Shown: positions 44,115 to 53,488, numbered from the stretch's first letter. The stretch is 64,000 nucleotides of DNA from Chrysogorgia sp. JL179-B06 (GCA_035772405.1 JAYKKM010000439.1:832001-896000); one strand, 5' to 3'. Notes: generated by a model from the letters alone, not told the origin. Translations and numbers: made by a program.

Positions 44115-44470
44115 GCAATATCGCGCAGTGTGCAGACGTCATCATCCTTCCACACAAAATTAAGGGTGTTATCAATACACCCCACTTTTTAAATTTAGAC
44201 GTTGGTCACGTGAAGCGTCCAATGTCATAGAGACAACATTAGAGGTATTGAGGCCAGTAATGTCACACACATAAAATTAGCCGCGCACCACACAGTGGTC
44301 AGACTAGGTTTGTGAAATAAAGAGAGTTCCACAAACGTTTTCATTGAGAGAAAGTTTCGGAGATATTTTTATCGAGTTAAAAACGTCTTTAAAAAATGCT
44401 AGAGCAGTTGTCACTTCGAGCGTCGTCTCAACGACAAGAGTGAGCGCTAATTCGACTCATTACTCGTTGT
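44115..44470. other. Convergent intergenic region, no gene seen
   Basis: 356 bp between the 3' ends of the thymidine kinase and the BRO-N gene. A 61-residue open frame starting at 44344 runs into the BRO-N gene antisense and is not credible. No clear repeat or hairpin was noticed. Probably contains the two transcript ends. Confidence 0.55.
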
Positions 44471-45238
44471 CTAAAAAGTCTCTTTACAATAATGTCTCTC
44501 GTGGTTACTTAACGCTGCTTTATTTTTAAATTTACGAAAACACTGGGAACATTGAAACCCAATGTCAAAGAAATATTTTATTATCGCGGTAATAGCGTCG
44601 TCGTACGAGTCGCACAACAATGTTAGATAACCAGCGGATTTGTACCTGAGCAACAGAGAGTCCTGCTCTTTGGATGTCTTGCCTGTGCCACCTGGGTTCT
44701 TGAACTCAATCACAAGTCCGCTATGCTGTCGGTTTGCATTAGCAATAATCAAGTCAGGTGTTCCACGTTGGTAACCTTTTTTCCACGAATTTATTCTTTT
44801 ACTTGAAGTGTCTTGATTTTCACCACAAGCGGCTATCAAAATAGCTTCTGGATAATGTTTCCTAAGAAAACCAACGACTTTCGTGTGAAGATCGAACTCA
44901 GTGATCATTTTAAACTGATTGTGTTTGAGACCGACGTCAGCTACGGTCTTTCTAGCACTTGGCAAGACTTCTGAGTGCACCCACCTTCCAAACTGTTTCG
45001 CACGCTCCATTTTACTTGAGAACACCAACGAGTAGACCCCAAGTTCGTTGATAAACGAGGCTTGTTCCATCTTCATTCTACAGTCAGGTTCGACGTGGTC
45101 GTGTACTGCATCCTTTGGTCGAGCATAGCCTAGAGCGCTCGCGACTTCTTCCGCTTTGAACCATATGTCACCGTTATTCATAGCCGTCGTGATTTGGTGA
45201 CCATCGAAATCAAATAGTTGAAGTGCCATGGAAGTCAT
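44471..45238 (-). CDS. BRO-N / VRR-NUC-like nuclease / zinc-finger fusion
   Basis: 255 residues from ATG at 45238; another ATG at 45229 has better context, and upstream codons lack ATG. The N-terminal half is a BRO-N DNA-binding domain (baculovirus repeated ORF): WFKAEEVASALGYARPKDAV, the FINELGVYSLVFSS strand and QFGRWVHSEVLPSARK. The C-terminal half has a nuclease-like signature, GTPDLIIA then VIEFKNPGGTGKTSKEQ, with D, E and K placed as in PD-(D/E)XK / VRR-NUC folds. A single C2H2 finger (FQCSQCFRKFKNKAALSNHE) closes the protein. BRO and VRR-NUC proteins are common in large DNA viruses and phages. A structure-specific nuclease acting on replication or recombination intermediates is plausible. 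Convergent with the thymidine kinase. Confidence 0.85.
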   Translation of the reverse strand: MTSMALQLFDFDGHQITTAMNNGDIWFKAEEVASALGYARPKDAVHDHVEPDCRMKMEQASFINELGVYSLVFSSKMERAKQFGRWVHSEVLPSARKTVADVGLKHNQFKMITEFDLHTKVVGFLRKHYPEAILIAACGENQDTSSKRINSWKKGYQRGTPDLIIANANRQHSGLVIEFKNPGGTGKTSKEQDSLLLRYKSAGYLTLLCDSYDDAITAIIKYFFDIGFQCSQCFRKFKNKAALSNHERHYCKETF

Positions 45239-45256
45239 CACTATATAGTCTCCCAC

Positions 45257-45442
45257 AAAAAAAAACTATTAGATGTGGGCGTTAGGTTTTTTATAGATCT
45301 GGTTTGTTGTGTACCAACGCATCAGATGTGTTTTATTAGTCTTCGGTTTGCTACGTCGTCTGAAAAAGTTTCTAATGTTACGAACCAGCTTTCTAAATCT
45401 TCGAAGCTGAGATCCTCGAAGCTGAGACCAACCCATTTTAAC
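45257..45442. other. Short intergenic region
   Basis: About 190 bp upstream of the BRO-N gene containing an 11-bp tandem pair (GAAGCTGAGAT / GAAGCTGAGAC) near 45400-45430 and an A-rich run beside a TATATAG motif close to the BRO-N start, a possible promoter. Confidence 0.4.
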
Positions 45443-46113
45443 TTAGGTCACGTCTCCTACCACTCCCACAGTGTCTGACTCTGGTAACATAATAGGTTTG
45501 CCGTAAGTCTTTTTAGACCTCATACCAATCTCAGCGTGGAGCTCGAGAGTTATATCACCGCGACCAAATGACCCACCAGCTTTGAACATGTGGTCAGTCG
45601 TTTTATTTATCTTATATATTTCACGCTCTTTTGAAATACATGCTCCCATATATTTAACACTGGTTTGGAAGATCACTTTAATGCATCGAACATTCACTTT
45701 ATACCATATTTCTTCATCATTTCTCCACCCATGATTATGATGTCTCGGTTCGCCATGTAACCACTCACAATTTTCACACCGTACAATTCTGTCAATGACG
45801 GGTACGCATAAGGTGCGAGTGGTACTCTTGGTCGGTGTATTCCAAAAATTGTTCCATAAGGTGTGCCTATCTTTTTCATATTCGCTATGAAGTCTGAATC
45901 GGTTGACTTGATGTTGTTGACTCTGACGTGTGAATTGTCCATTTGCCAGTGTATCGATATCATATGCATTTTACTTATGTCAACACCACTCGGAATAGTG
46001 CATATGCTCTCCATTGCTGGGATGCTACCACCATACGCGAGTCCATTAGTCATACCAGTCTTGTACCCTATGAACTTATCCCACTGACCGTCGTCGTTTG
46101 ATATAATGTTAGT
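45443..46113 (-). pseudogene. Frameshifted unknown gene
   Basis: Two overlapping frames. The first opens after a stop at 46114-46116, has its first ATG at 46053 (119 residues) and ends with TGA at 45694-45696. The second continues from there in another frame to 45443 but lacks an ATG at its start (GTG at 45697). The join falls in the middle of what reads as continuous beta-rich protein, so the likeliest reading is one gene of about 220 codons broken by an indel near 45695. The coding-looking stretch upstream of 46053 also lacks an ATG, so the 5' end may be lost too. Motifs: AMESICTIPSG, APYAYPSLTELYG, GGSFGRGDITLELHAEIG. An internal ATG (45649) would start MGACISKE, a possible acylation signal. 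Function unknown; a structural protein is possible. Confidence 0.65.
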
Positions 46114-46128
46114 CTACCAAGAAAAAGT
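46054..46128. promoter_or_regulatory. Short divergent region, possible breakpoint
   Basis: Only 75 bp separate the first ATG of the leftward broken gene from that of the rightward gene at 46129. Both frames stay open into this stretch (leftward to 46114, rightward from 46102), so it may be a rearrangement joint that beheaded both genes rather than a true promoter. Confidence 0.4.
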
Positions 46129-46545
46129 ATGAAGGCAATTGTGTTGCTATTCACGAATAAGGTGCGAACAGACAGTGAGGAGTTTCTTTACCCAAATATC
46201 GAGAGTGTTAGAGTCACAATTGAAGGTGTGCCAAATAGCGTGTACTCACAAGGCATTCCAAAGTCGAAGTTTTACGCAGAGGCGAAGCGACTGTTTGGGT
46301 TGGGTGAAGAACACGCTCAGTTCATGACCATACAGAAATTCTATAAAAATGGTTTTGCGTTGGTCATTGACTTGAGGAGCGTTCAAGATAATTACAACGT
46401 CGCCACTGGCAAGAACACACAGTCTGGTGTGCTTCTTGAAATCACTAAGAAAGTGACGACTGCAAATGTCATGTGTAGGGTGTTTGTGATGAGTGATGGA
46501 TTAGTCAACTTCATGAACAATGGGCTGCAATCAATCCAGTATTAA
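46129..46545 (+). CDS. Small beta-rich protein, possibly capsid-related
   Basis: 138 residues from ATG at 46129. Alternating hydrophobic strands (KAIVLLF, ESVRVTIEGVP, FALVIDLRS, GVLLEITKKV, VMCRVFVMSDG) suggest a jelly-roll-like fold. Its position directly upstream of the packaging ATPase (15-bp gap) is where capsid genes sit in related elements. I recall similar C-terminal sequences in capsid-like proteins of cnidarian elements, but cannot verify that. It is much shorter than a double-jelly-roll major capsid protein and the open frame runs about nine codons upstream without ATG, so it may be a C-terminal remnant. Confidence 0.6.
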   Translation: MKAIVLLFTNKVRTDSEEFLYPNIESVRVTIEGVPNSVYSQGIPKSKFYAEAKRLFGLGEEHAQFMTIQKFYKNGFALVIDLRSVQDNYNVATGKNTQSGVLLEITKKVTTANVMCRVFVMSDGLVNFMNNGLQSIQY

Positions 46546-46560
46546 ATCAAACGCAATTTA

Positions 46561-47160
46561 ATGGAGACCCCGTTTAACGCGCTAGTTGTTGGTATGACAG
46601 CTTGTGGTAAGACACATTATTTACTCAACACATTGGAATCTGAGTATTGTGGTAAATTTGACTACATTGTGTTGATTTGTCCTACTTTCGAGTGGAATAA
46701 AGCGTATCAAGATTGGAAATATGTGCGCGACCCTGACGTGTTAGCGATAGACTGTGCACAAGACAATGTCGACGCTGTTCTCAAGTACGTAACAAACACT
46801 TTTAAAGGCACTAACACTCTGATTGTGTTGGACGATTGCGCGAGTTCTCAAGACGTCAAGAATAGGACTAGTCAATTGGTCAACTTAGCTTTTAGTGCGC
46901 GACATTTTACGTTGAGCGTTATTGTCATCACACAACAACTGACGTCGATCGCAAAACCGTATAGAGAAAACATTAGTAAGCTTGTTTGCTTTTACTGTCC
47001 GAGTAAGAGTGATATGAAGGTTGTTATTGACGATTACCTTGGACACATTAGCAAAGAGGAAGCGTCGGCGATTGTGACCGCATTAAAAAATCATAAGTAC
47101 GCTAGACTCGAAATCTCACTGCGCTATCCATACAGTCACGAAGTTGTTATTCCGCAATAA
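46561..47160 (+). CDS. FtsK/HerA-type DNA packaging ATPase (A32-like)
   Basis: 199 residues from ATG at 46561. Walker A is VVGMTACGKTHYLL (residues 9-22) close to the N-terminus, and Walker B is TLIVLDDCASS near 79-89, followed by a sensor-like VIVITQQL. Length and layout match the compact packaging ATPases of Polintons, adintoviruses and large nucleocytoplasmic DNA viruses, which pump genomes into capsids. It is translated from the central gene of a tight rightward trio (15 bp after the previous stop, 3 bp before the next start). An intact packaging ATPase beside decayed structural genes implies virion ancestry. Confidence 0.9.
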   Translation: METPFNALVVGMTACGKTHYLLNTLESEYCGKFDYIVLICPTFEWNKAYQDWKYVRDPDVLAIDCAQDNVDAVLKYVTNTFKGTNTLIVLDDCASSQDVKNRTSQLVNLAFSARHFTLSVIVITQQLTSIAKPYRENISKLVCFYCPSKSDMKVVIDDYLGHISKEEASAIVTALKNHKYARLEISLRYPYSHEVVIPQ

Positions 47161-47163
47161 AAT

Positions 47164-47679
47164 ATGGGTATAAGTAATAGCGTGATGGTGAAACGCAAAA
47201 GTGAGGAAAACCCTACGATTGAGGAATTAGTTGAGGATACTCAAGCCGCTAGTACCTCGACTGTGGAAGGCGACATTGACGCTAGAAGAGCCGAGCTTAT
47301 TAGACTGTCTGGTGATGGTGTGGTAAGCCAATCTGAAGCGTATATTAAAAAAGCGTCCGCAAAGGTTATCGACAAGATATGGCACCAATATGAGTTGAAG
47401 AGAATGGAAATTGCAAACGCTTTTCTCACAGACTTGCTAATCAGCAAATTCGCTAGCTTACTGGATGGGTTGAACGCTATTGAGAACCCTGACGAACTAA
47501 ATGATGAGTTGCAAAAAGACTCGCTACTAAAGAAAGACGTTGAGAGCATTGTCGCGGTTGTGACACCGTACGTACCTTTCTTGGGTTTGTTGTCGGGAGG
47601 AATCACAACGTCGAAATATGTGTACGATCACCATTTTAGAAGTGCGACAAACACTGAAAATAGTGAACAAACGGACTAA
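47164..47679 (+). CDS. Putative N-myristoylated helical protein
   Basis: 171 residues from ATG at 47164. The start MGISNS fits the N-myristoylation consensus (Gly2, Ser6). The body is mostly acidic and helical (RRAELIRLSGDG, KVIDKIWHQYELKRMEIANA), with a hydrophobic helix near the C-terminus (VTPYVPFLGLLSGGI) that could insert in membranes. The final residues NTENSEQTD are identical to the end of the polymerase because both genes end in the same 31-bp repeat. Lipid-anchored proteins near packaging genes are often internal membrane or matrix proteins; function here is unassigned. Confidence 0.8.
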   Translation: MGISNSVMVKRKSEENPTIEELVEDTQAASTSTVEGDIDARRAELIRLSGDGVVSQSEAYIKKASAKVIDKIWHQYELKRMEIANAFLTDLLISKFASLLDGLNAIENPDELNDELQKDSLLKKDVESIVAVVTPYVPFLGLLSGGITTSKYVYDHHFRSATNTENSEQTD

Positions 47680-47680
47680 T
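47650..47680. repeat. 31-bp inverted repeat at right gene end
   Basis: Exact reverse complement of 37411-37441; covers the last codons and stop of the preceding gene. Flanking bases on both sides diverge at once, so it is a sharply bounded duplicated patch. Confidence 0.93.
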
Positions 47681-48078
47681 GGCAATTTTATCACGCGTGA
47701 GACACTTTTACGATACATAAATTTGTAAAAGCGTTGAAACGACTATTTTTTAAATGTGATTTGACAAATTTGTGAAAATGTTGAAACGACACTTTCTATT
47801 TTTTAAATGTGATTTAACAAATTTGTGAAAATGTTGAAACGACTATTTTTTAAATGCGATTTGACATAAATTTGTGAAAATATTGAAACGACACTTTCTA
47901 TTTTTTAAATATGATTCGACAAATTTGTGAAAATGTTGAAACGACACTTTCTATTTTTTAAATATGACTGAAATAACACCAAATTTAGCGAAAATCGTGA
48001 TTTGGTATAAATTTGGTATTGTTTCGTGAGTCTCGCGTGTGTTTGACATCAATTGAGTAGAAAACGTGAAGGGTGTCT
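47681..48078. repeat. Right subterminal minisatellite and partial TIR duplicate
   Basis: About five 47-55 bp units (core AAATTTGTGAAAATGTTGAA, 47719-47967) lead into a second copy of the middle part of the terminal repeat (about 47968-48078 resembles 48232-48348). Non-coding and not mirrored at the left end, so the right end carries an extra internal duplication. Confidence 0.8.
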
Positions 48079-48536
48079 AGCAGAACGCGTCGGCGGTTGT
48101 AGTTTGTTGAACAAAAATGTGAAAATGACGAAACGACACTTTCTATTTTTTAAATATGTGAAAATGTTGAAACGACACTCTCTATTTTTAAAAAATGCGA
48201 AAATGACGAAGCGACACATTCTATTTTTAAAATATGACTGAAATAACACCAAATTTAGCGAAAATCGCGATTTGGTATAAATTTAGTATTGTTTCGTTGG
48301 TCTCGCGTGTGTTTGACATCAATTGAGTAGAAAACGTGAGGGGTGTCTATTAACGACCGCCATAATAGTATAGAGAGTGGGGGTACGAGCTTATTCGATG
48401 TTTTCCGTGAATATAGAATTACCAAAATGACAGCGAATTTTGTCGAGCCGTGGTTTGACACAAATTTGGTGATGTTTTGGTAATTATATTCACGGTTAAC
48501 ATCGATTGTGCTCGTACCCCCACTCTCTATACTACT
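48079..48536. repeat. Right terminal inverted repeat
   Basis: 458 bp matching 36682-37181 in inverted orientation, with one fewer minisatellite unit and a few point differences. Terminates ...ACTACT next to the target duplication. Confidence 0.9.
48364..48536. repeat. 173-bp terminal palindrome, right
   Basis: Same length and orientation as the left palindrome; the inner arm starts AATAGTATAGAGAGTG, one base different. The two ends have not flipped relative to each other. Confidence 0.88.
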
Positions 48537-48542
48537 CTAGAC
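48537..48542. repeat. 6-bp target site duplication, right copy
   Basis: CTAGAC, matching 36676-36681, followed by the missing 5' end (48543-48551) of the interrupted tRNA-Pro. Confidence 0.92.
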
Positions 48543-49567
48543 CAGCAAACCAACACGTAAATGCAGCTGTATGTCCAATTACTCAGTTAAATTTGTAAAA
48601 TATTATTACTTACCCTAACACTGAAAATCGTCATACGAAAAAGATGTATTATGCATTTTATATACCATTCTTACATAAATATGATCCGTCCGCAGTTTGT
48701 GTATCGAATGGGTTTTCGTGTTTGGCTGTTAACCGAACGTTTGGTCACTTTGGTGGTTGGAATCCACCCTCGAACATTTTGTTAAAATAGCGCATATTAG
48801 GGATTATTATGATCAACGGTAGATGTTTATTAGATCTTTTTTGAAAATTCTTGTATGTTGAACATATTTTAAATCGAGCCTTCCAACACATGCAGGTAAA
48901 ATGTTTATTGTCGTTATTATGTTAATTATCAACAAAAAGAACGTTTAATAATAAGTTGAACATGAGAAAGGAATTGAACCCGTGACTTCTCGCATCAAAA
49001 AAGGAGAATAGTACCTCTAGACCACCAAACCATCGTGTAACTACAGCGGTTTGTCCAATAATGAAGTAAAATTTTAAAAATATTATTTTATAAGGTTGAA
49101 CATGAATCGAGCCTTCTGATACATCGTCAATAGGTTTATTGTCGTTATGTTAACTATTCACAAAACAACGTTTAATAGTATGTTGTAAAGATGTTGCAAA
49201 ATGGGCTTGCACGGGAATTGAAATCATACCACAAGACCAGCAAGCCATCGCGTAAAAAACAGCGGTTTGACCAATAATGAAGTAAAATTAAATTTGCGCG
49301 TTCGGTTGTTAACCGAAAGGTTGATCGTTCGAATCGACCTTGGGAAGTTTTGTCAAAATAGTGCATATTATTGATAAAATTATTATGATCAACGGTAGAT
49401 GTTTTCTTCATATCTTTTTGTAAATTCTTGTATGTTGAATATATCTTAAATCGAGCCTGGCGAGACATCATATGTGGATTTATTGTATAGTTATAATGTT
49501 AAATAATAGTTCTAATAAAGTTATAATGTTTAACAATAATAATAAGTTGTAAAGATGTTGCAAAAAG

Positions 49568-49638
49568 GGCTTGCACGGGAATAGAACCCGTGACCTCCCG
49601 CACCCGAAGCGAGAATCATACCACTAGACCAGCAAGCC
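49568..49638 (-). tRNA. tRNA-Pro(CGG), box B variant
   Basis: Loop TTCGGGT and paired stems, T-loop TTCTATT; same as 29390. Confidence 0.6.
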
Positions 49639-50591
49639 ATTCATAAATGCAGTGGTTTATTCAATTATGGAGTAAAATTTATAAAATATTTTTTTGTACT
49701 CTGACACTGGAAATTGTCATACCAAAAAGATTGCAAATGTTTATATATCATCCTTACATAAATACGATGCATTTATATTATTTAGCTGTCTCTGTGGCGT
49801 AATGGGTTAGCGCATTGGTTGTTCAAATCCACCCAGAGACGTATTTGTTAAAATAGAGCATATTAGATATAAAATTATTTTGATAAACGGTAGATGTTTT
49901 TTATAGATTTTTGTAAATTATTTTATGTTGAACATATTTTAAATCGAGCCTTCCGTACATCCTATCATGAATTTATTGTAGTTACTACAGAATGTTAAAT
50001 TTCAAAAAGAGCTTGCGCAGGTATAGAACCATTGACCTGTCGCACCCGAAGGGAGAATCATACCACTAGCCCAGCAGTTTGACCAATTATGCAGTAAAAT
50101 TTGTAAAATATTTTTACCTACACTCTGAAACTGGAAATCGTCATATGAAAAAGATGTATTATGTTTATATATACAATTTTACATTAGTACGATACATTAC
50201 GTTTTATTAAAATAGATAATATTACGATAAATTTATTATAATCAACGGTAGAAATTTTCAATATTTTTGCAAATTCTTGTATGTTGAACATATTTTAAAT
50301 GAGACATGCAGGTAAAAGGATTTATTGTCGTTGTCAAATTAAATATCCTCAAAAACATCGTTTAATAATAAGTCGTAAAGATGTTGCAAAAAGGCGCTGC
50401 ATGGGAATCGAACCCGTGACCGCTCGCATCAAAACCATGCGTAAACTATCGCGTAAATACAGCGGTTTGCCCAATAATGAAGTAAATTTATAAAATATTA
50501 TTTTGTACACTGGAAATCGTCATACGAAAAAGATTGCAAATGTTTTATATCATGCTTACATATAATTACGATGCGTTTATATTTCCAAGTA

Positions 50592-50608
50592 GTCTCTGTG
50601 GCGCAATT

Positions 50609-50650
<42 letters not shown>

Positions 50651-50664
50651 ATCCACCCAGGGAC
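50592..50664 (+). tRNA. tRNA-Asn(GTT)
   Basis: Canonical fully paired copy with discriminator G. Confidence 0.88.
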
Positions 50665-51424
50665 GTTTTTATTAAAAAAGAGTATATAAGGAATAAATGA
50701 AAAAAGCTGTGCACTGGAATTGAACCCGTGACCTCTCGCATTGAAAAACAAGAATGGTACCACTAGAACATCAAACTATACATTGCTAAAATATCGCATA
50801 TTATGTTCAAATGTCAATGTTTTTTTATGTTTTTTTGTAAATTTTTGTATGTTGAACATATTTTAAATCGAGCCTTTTGAGACATCGTAAAATGATTTAT
50901 TGTAGTTATTATGTTTGATATCGACAAAAACAAAGTTTAATAATAATTGTAACGATGTTGCAAAAAGGACTTCCATGGGAATCGCACCCAAAGCGAGAAT
51001 CATACCATTAGCCCAGCAAGCCATGGCCTAAATACAGCGGTTTGACCAATAATGAAGTAAAATTTGTAAAATATATTATTTTGTAATCTGACACTGGAAA
51101 TCGTCATACAATTAATATTGAAAATGTTCATATATATGATACATTCAAATTTCCAAGTAGTCTCTCTTGCGCAATTGGTTAGCGCATTCGGCTGGTGGTT
51201 TGAATTCACGAAGGGACGTTTTGTTAAAATGGAGTATAAAATTATTAGGGATAACATTTTTATGATCAACGGTAGATTTTTTATATCATTTTGTAAATTC
51301 TTGTATGTTGAACATATTTTAAATCGAGCCTTCCAAGACATTGTGGATGGATTTATTATCGTTATTATGTTAATTATTCACAAAAACAACATTTAATGAT
51401 AATTTGCAAAGATGTTGCAAAAAG

Positions 51425-51495
51425 GGCTTGCACGGTGATCGAACCCGCGATCTCTCGCACCCTAAGTGAGAATCATACCACTAGACCAGCAAACC
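51425..51495 (-). tRNA. tRNA-Pro(AGG), degenerate
   Basis: As at 31246 plus one further mismatch in the anticodon stem (CTCAC/GCGAG). Confidence 0.55.
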
Positions 51496-52127
51496 AACAC
51501 GTAAATGCTGCTGTATGTCCAATTACTCAGTTAAATTTGTAAAATATTATTATTTACCCTAACACTGCAAATCGTCATACGAAAAAGATGTATTATGCAT
51601 TTTATATACCATTCTTACATAAATATGATCCGTCCGCAGTTTGTGTATCGAATGGGTTTTCGCGTTTGGCTGTTAACCGAACGTTTGGTCACTTTGGTGG
51701 TTGGAATCCACCCTTGAACATTTTGTTAAAATAGCGCATATTAGGGATTATTATGACCAACGGTAGATGTTTTTTAGATCTTTTTTGAAAATTCTTGTAT
51801 GTTGAACATATTTTAAATCGATCCTTCCAACACATGCAGGTAAAATGTTTATTGTCGTTATTATGTTAATTATCAACAAAAAGAACGTTTAATAATAAGT
51901 TGAACATGAGAAAGGAATTGAACCCGTGACTTCTCGCATCAAAAAAGGAGAACAGTACCTCTAGACCACCAAACCATCGTGTAAATACAACGGTTTGTCC
52001 AATAATGAAGTAAAATTTGAAAAATATTATTTTGTACACTGACACTGGAAATTGTCATACAAAAAAGCTAGAAAATGTTTATATATACATCTTTACAAAA
52101 TATATGATACATTCAAATTTCCAAGCA

Positions 52128-52200
52128 ATCTTTGCGGCGCAATTGGTTAGAATTTTCGGCTGTTAACAGAACGGTTGGTGGATTGAATCCACCCAGGGAC
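52128..52200 (+). pseudogene. tRNA-Asn relic (broken D-stem)
   Basis: As at 31949 with ACGG in the variable region. Confidence 0.7.
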
Positions 52201-52319
52201 GTTTCAGTGTTAAAATAAAGTATATATTAGATATAAAATTATTATGATTAACGATAGATTTTTTTATATCTTTTCGTAAATTCATTTATGTTGAACATGA
52301 ATCGAGCCTTCTGATAATG

Positions 52320-52390
52320 GGCTTGCACGGGAATCGAACCCGTGACCTCTCGCACCCAAAGCGAGAATCATACCACTAGACCAGCAAGCC
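52320..52390 (-). tRNA. tRNA-Pro(TGG)
   Basis: Perfect cloverleaf, loop TTTGGGT; paralogue of 32141 with the same shortened flank. Confidence 0.9.
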
Positions 52391-52997
52391 ATCGCATAAA
52401 TGCAGCGGTTTGACAACAATTAAGTAAAATTTATAACATATTATTTTGCACACTGCAAATCGTCATACGAAAAAGATTTCAAATGTTTATTTATCATGCT
52501 TACATTAATACGATACATTGAAATTTCCGAGCATGAATCTTTGTGGCTCAATGGGTTAGCGCGTTCGGCTGTTAACCGAAAATCCACCCTGGGAAGTTTT
52601 TAATAAAATAGAGTAGGGATAAAATTATTATAATTAACGATTGGTGTTTTTTTTTATTATATCTTTTTGCAAATTATTTTATGAATGGATTTATTGTATT
52701 TATTGTGAATGGATTTATTGTAATTATTATGTTAATTATCCAGAAAAACGTTTAATAATAAGTTGTAAAGATGTTGCAAAAAGTTAAAATGGATATAAAA
52801 TTATTAGGGATAAAATTATTATGATCAACGGTAGATTTTTTATAAGATTTTGTAAATTCTTGCATGTTGAACATATTTTAAATCGAGCCTTCCAAGACAT
52901 CGTGGATGGATTTATTATCGTTATTATGTTAATTATTCACAAAAACAACATTTAATAATAATTTGTAAAGATGTTACAAAATTTGTAAAGATGTTAG

Positions 52998-53068
52998 CGC
53001 TTGCACGGGAATCGAACCCGTGACCTCTCGCACCCTAAGCGAGAATCATACCACTAGACCAGCAAGCC
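52998..53068 (-). tRNA. tRNA-Pro(AGG)
   Basis: Loop TTAGGGT. Only the terminal acceptor pair is lost (G-G); everything else is consensus. Confidence 0.78.
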
Positions 53069-53417
53069 AACGCGTAAAAGCATCGGTTTGTCCAATTATT
53101 CAGTTAAATTTGTAAAATATTATTACTTACCCTATTACCATTCTTACATAAATATGATCCGTTCGCAGTTTGTGTATCGAATGGGTTTTCGCGTTTGGCT
53201 GTTAACCGAACGTTTGGTCACTTTGGTGGTTGGAATCCACCCTCGAACTTTTGGTTAAAATAGCGCATATTATGGATTATTATGATCAACGGTAGATGTT
53301 TTTTAGATCTTTTCGTAAATTCATTTATGTTGAACATGAATCGAGCCTTCTGATACATTATGTTAACTATTCACAAAACAACGTTTAATAGTATGTTGTA
53401 AAGATGTTACAAAAATG

Positions 53418-53488
53418 GGCTTGCACGGGAATTGAACCAGTGACCTCCCGCACCCGAAGCGAGAATCATACCACAAGACCAGCAAGCC
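53418..53488 (-). tRNA. tRNA-Pro(CGG), slightly degenerate
   Basis: Same subfamily as 3223 (T-stem mismatch, CTTG in box A); loop TTCGGGT. Confidence 0.65.

Larger units (their letters stand above)
36682..48536. mobile_element. Polinton/Maverick-like viral DNA element, 11,855 bp
   Basis: Defined by AG...CT ends, long terminal inverted repeats and a 6-bp target duplication. Polinton-type cargo includes a protein-primed family B polymerase and an FtsK/HerA packaging ATPase, with in addition a TK1-type thymidine kinase, a BRO-N/nuclease fusion and small membrane proteins. It is shorter than the usual 15-20 kb Polintons, and I find no integrase, protease or complete capsid gene. The nearest described groups are Polintons, adintoviruses and Polinton-like viruses. 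Which one it belongs to needs phylogeny of the polymerase and ATPase. Gene blocks run outward to both ends with internal strand switches. Confidence 0.9.

Noticed and set aside
47241..47606. Minus-strand ORF of 121 codons
   Set aside because: Shadow of the putative myristoylated protein gene; low-complexity Ser-rich translation.
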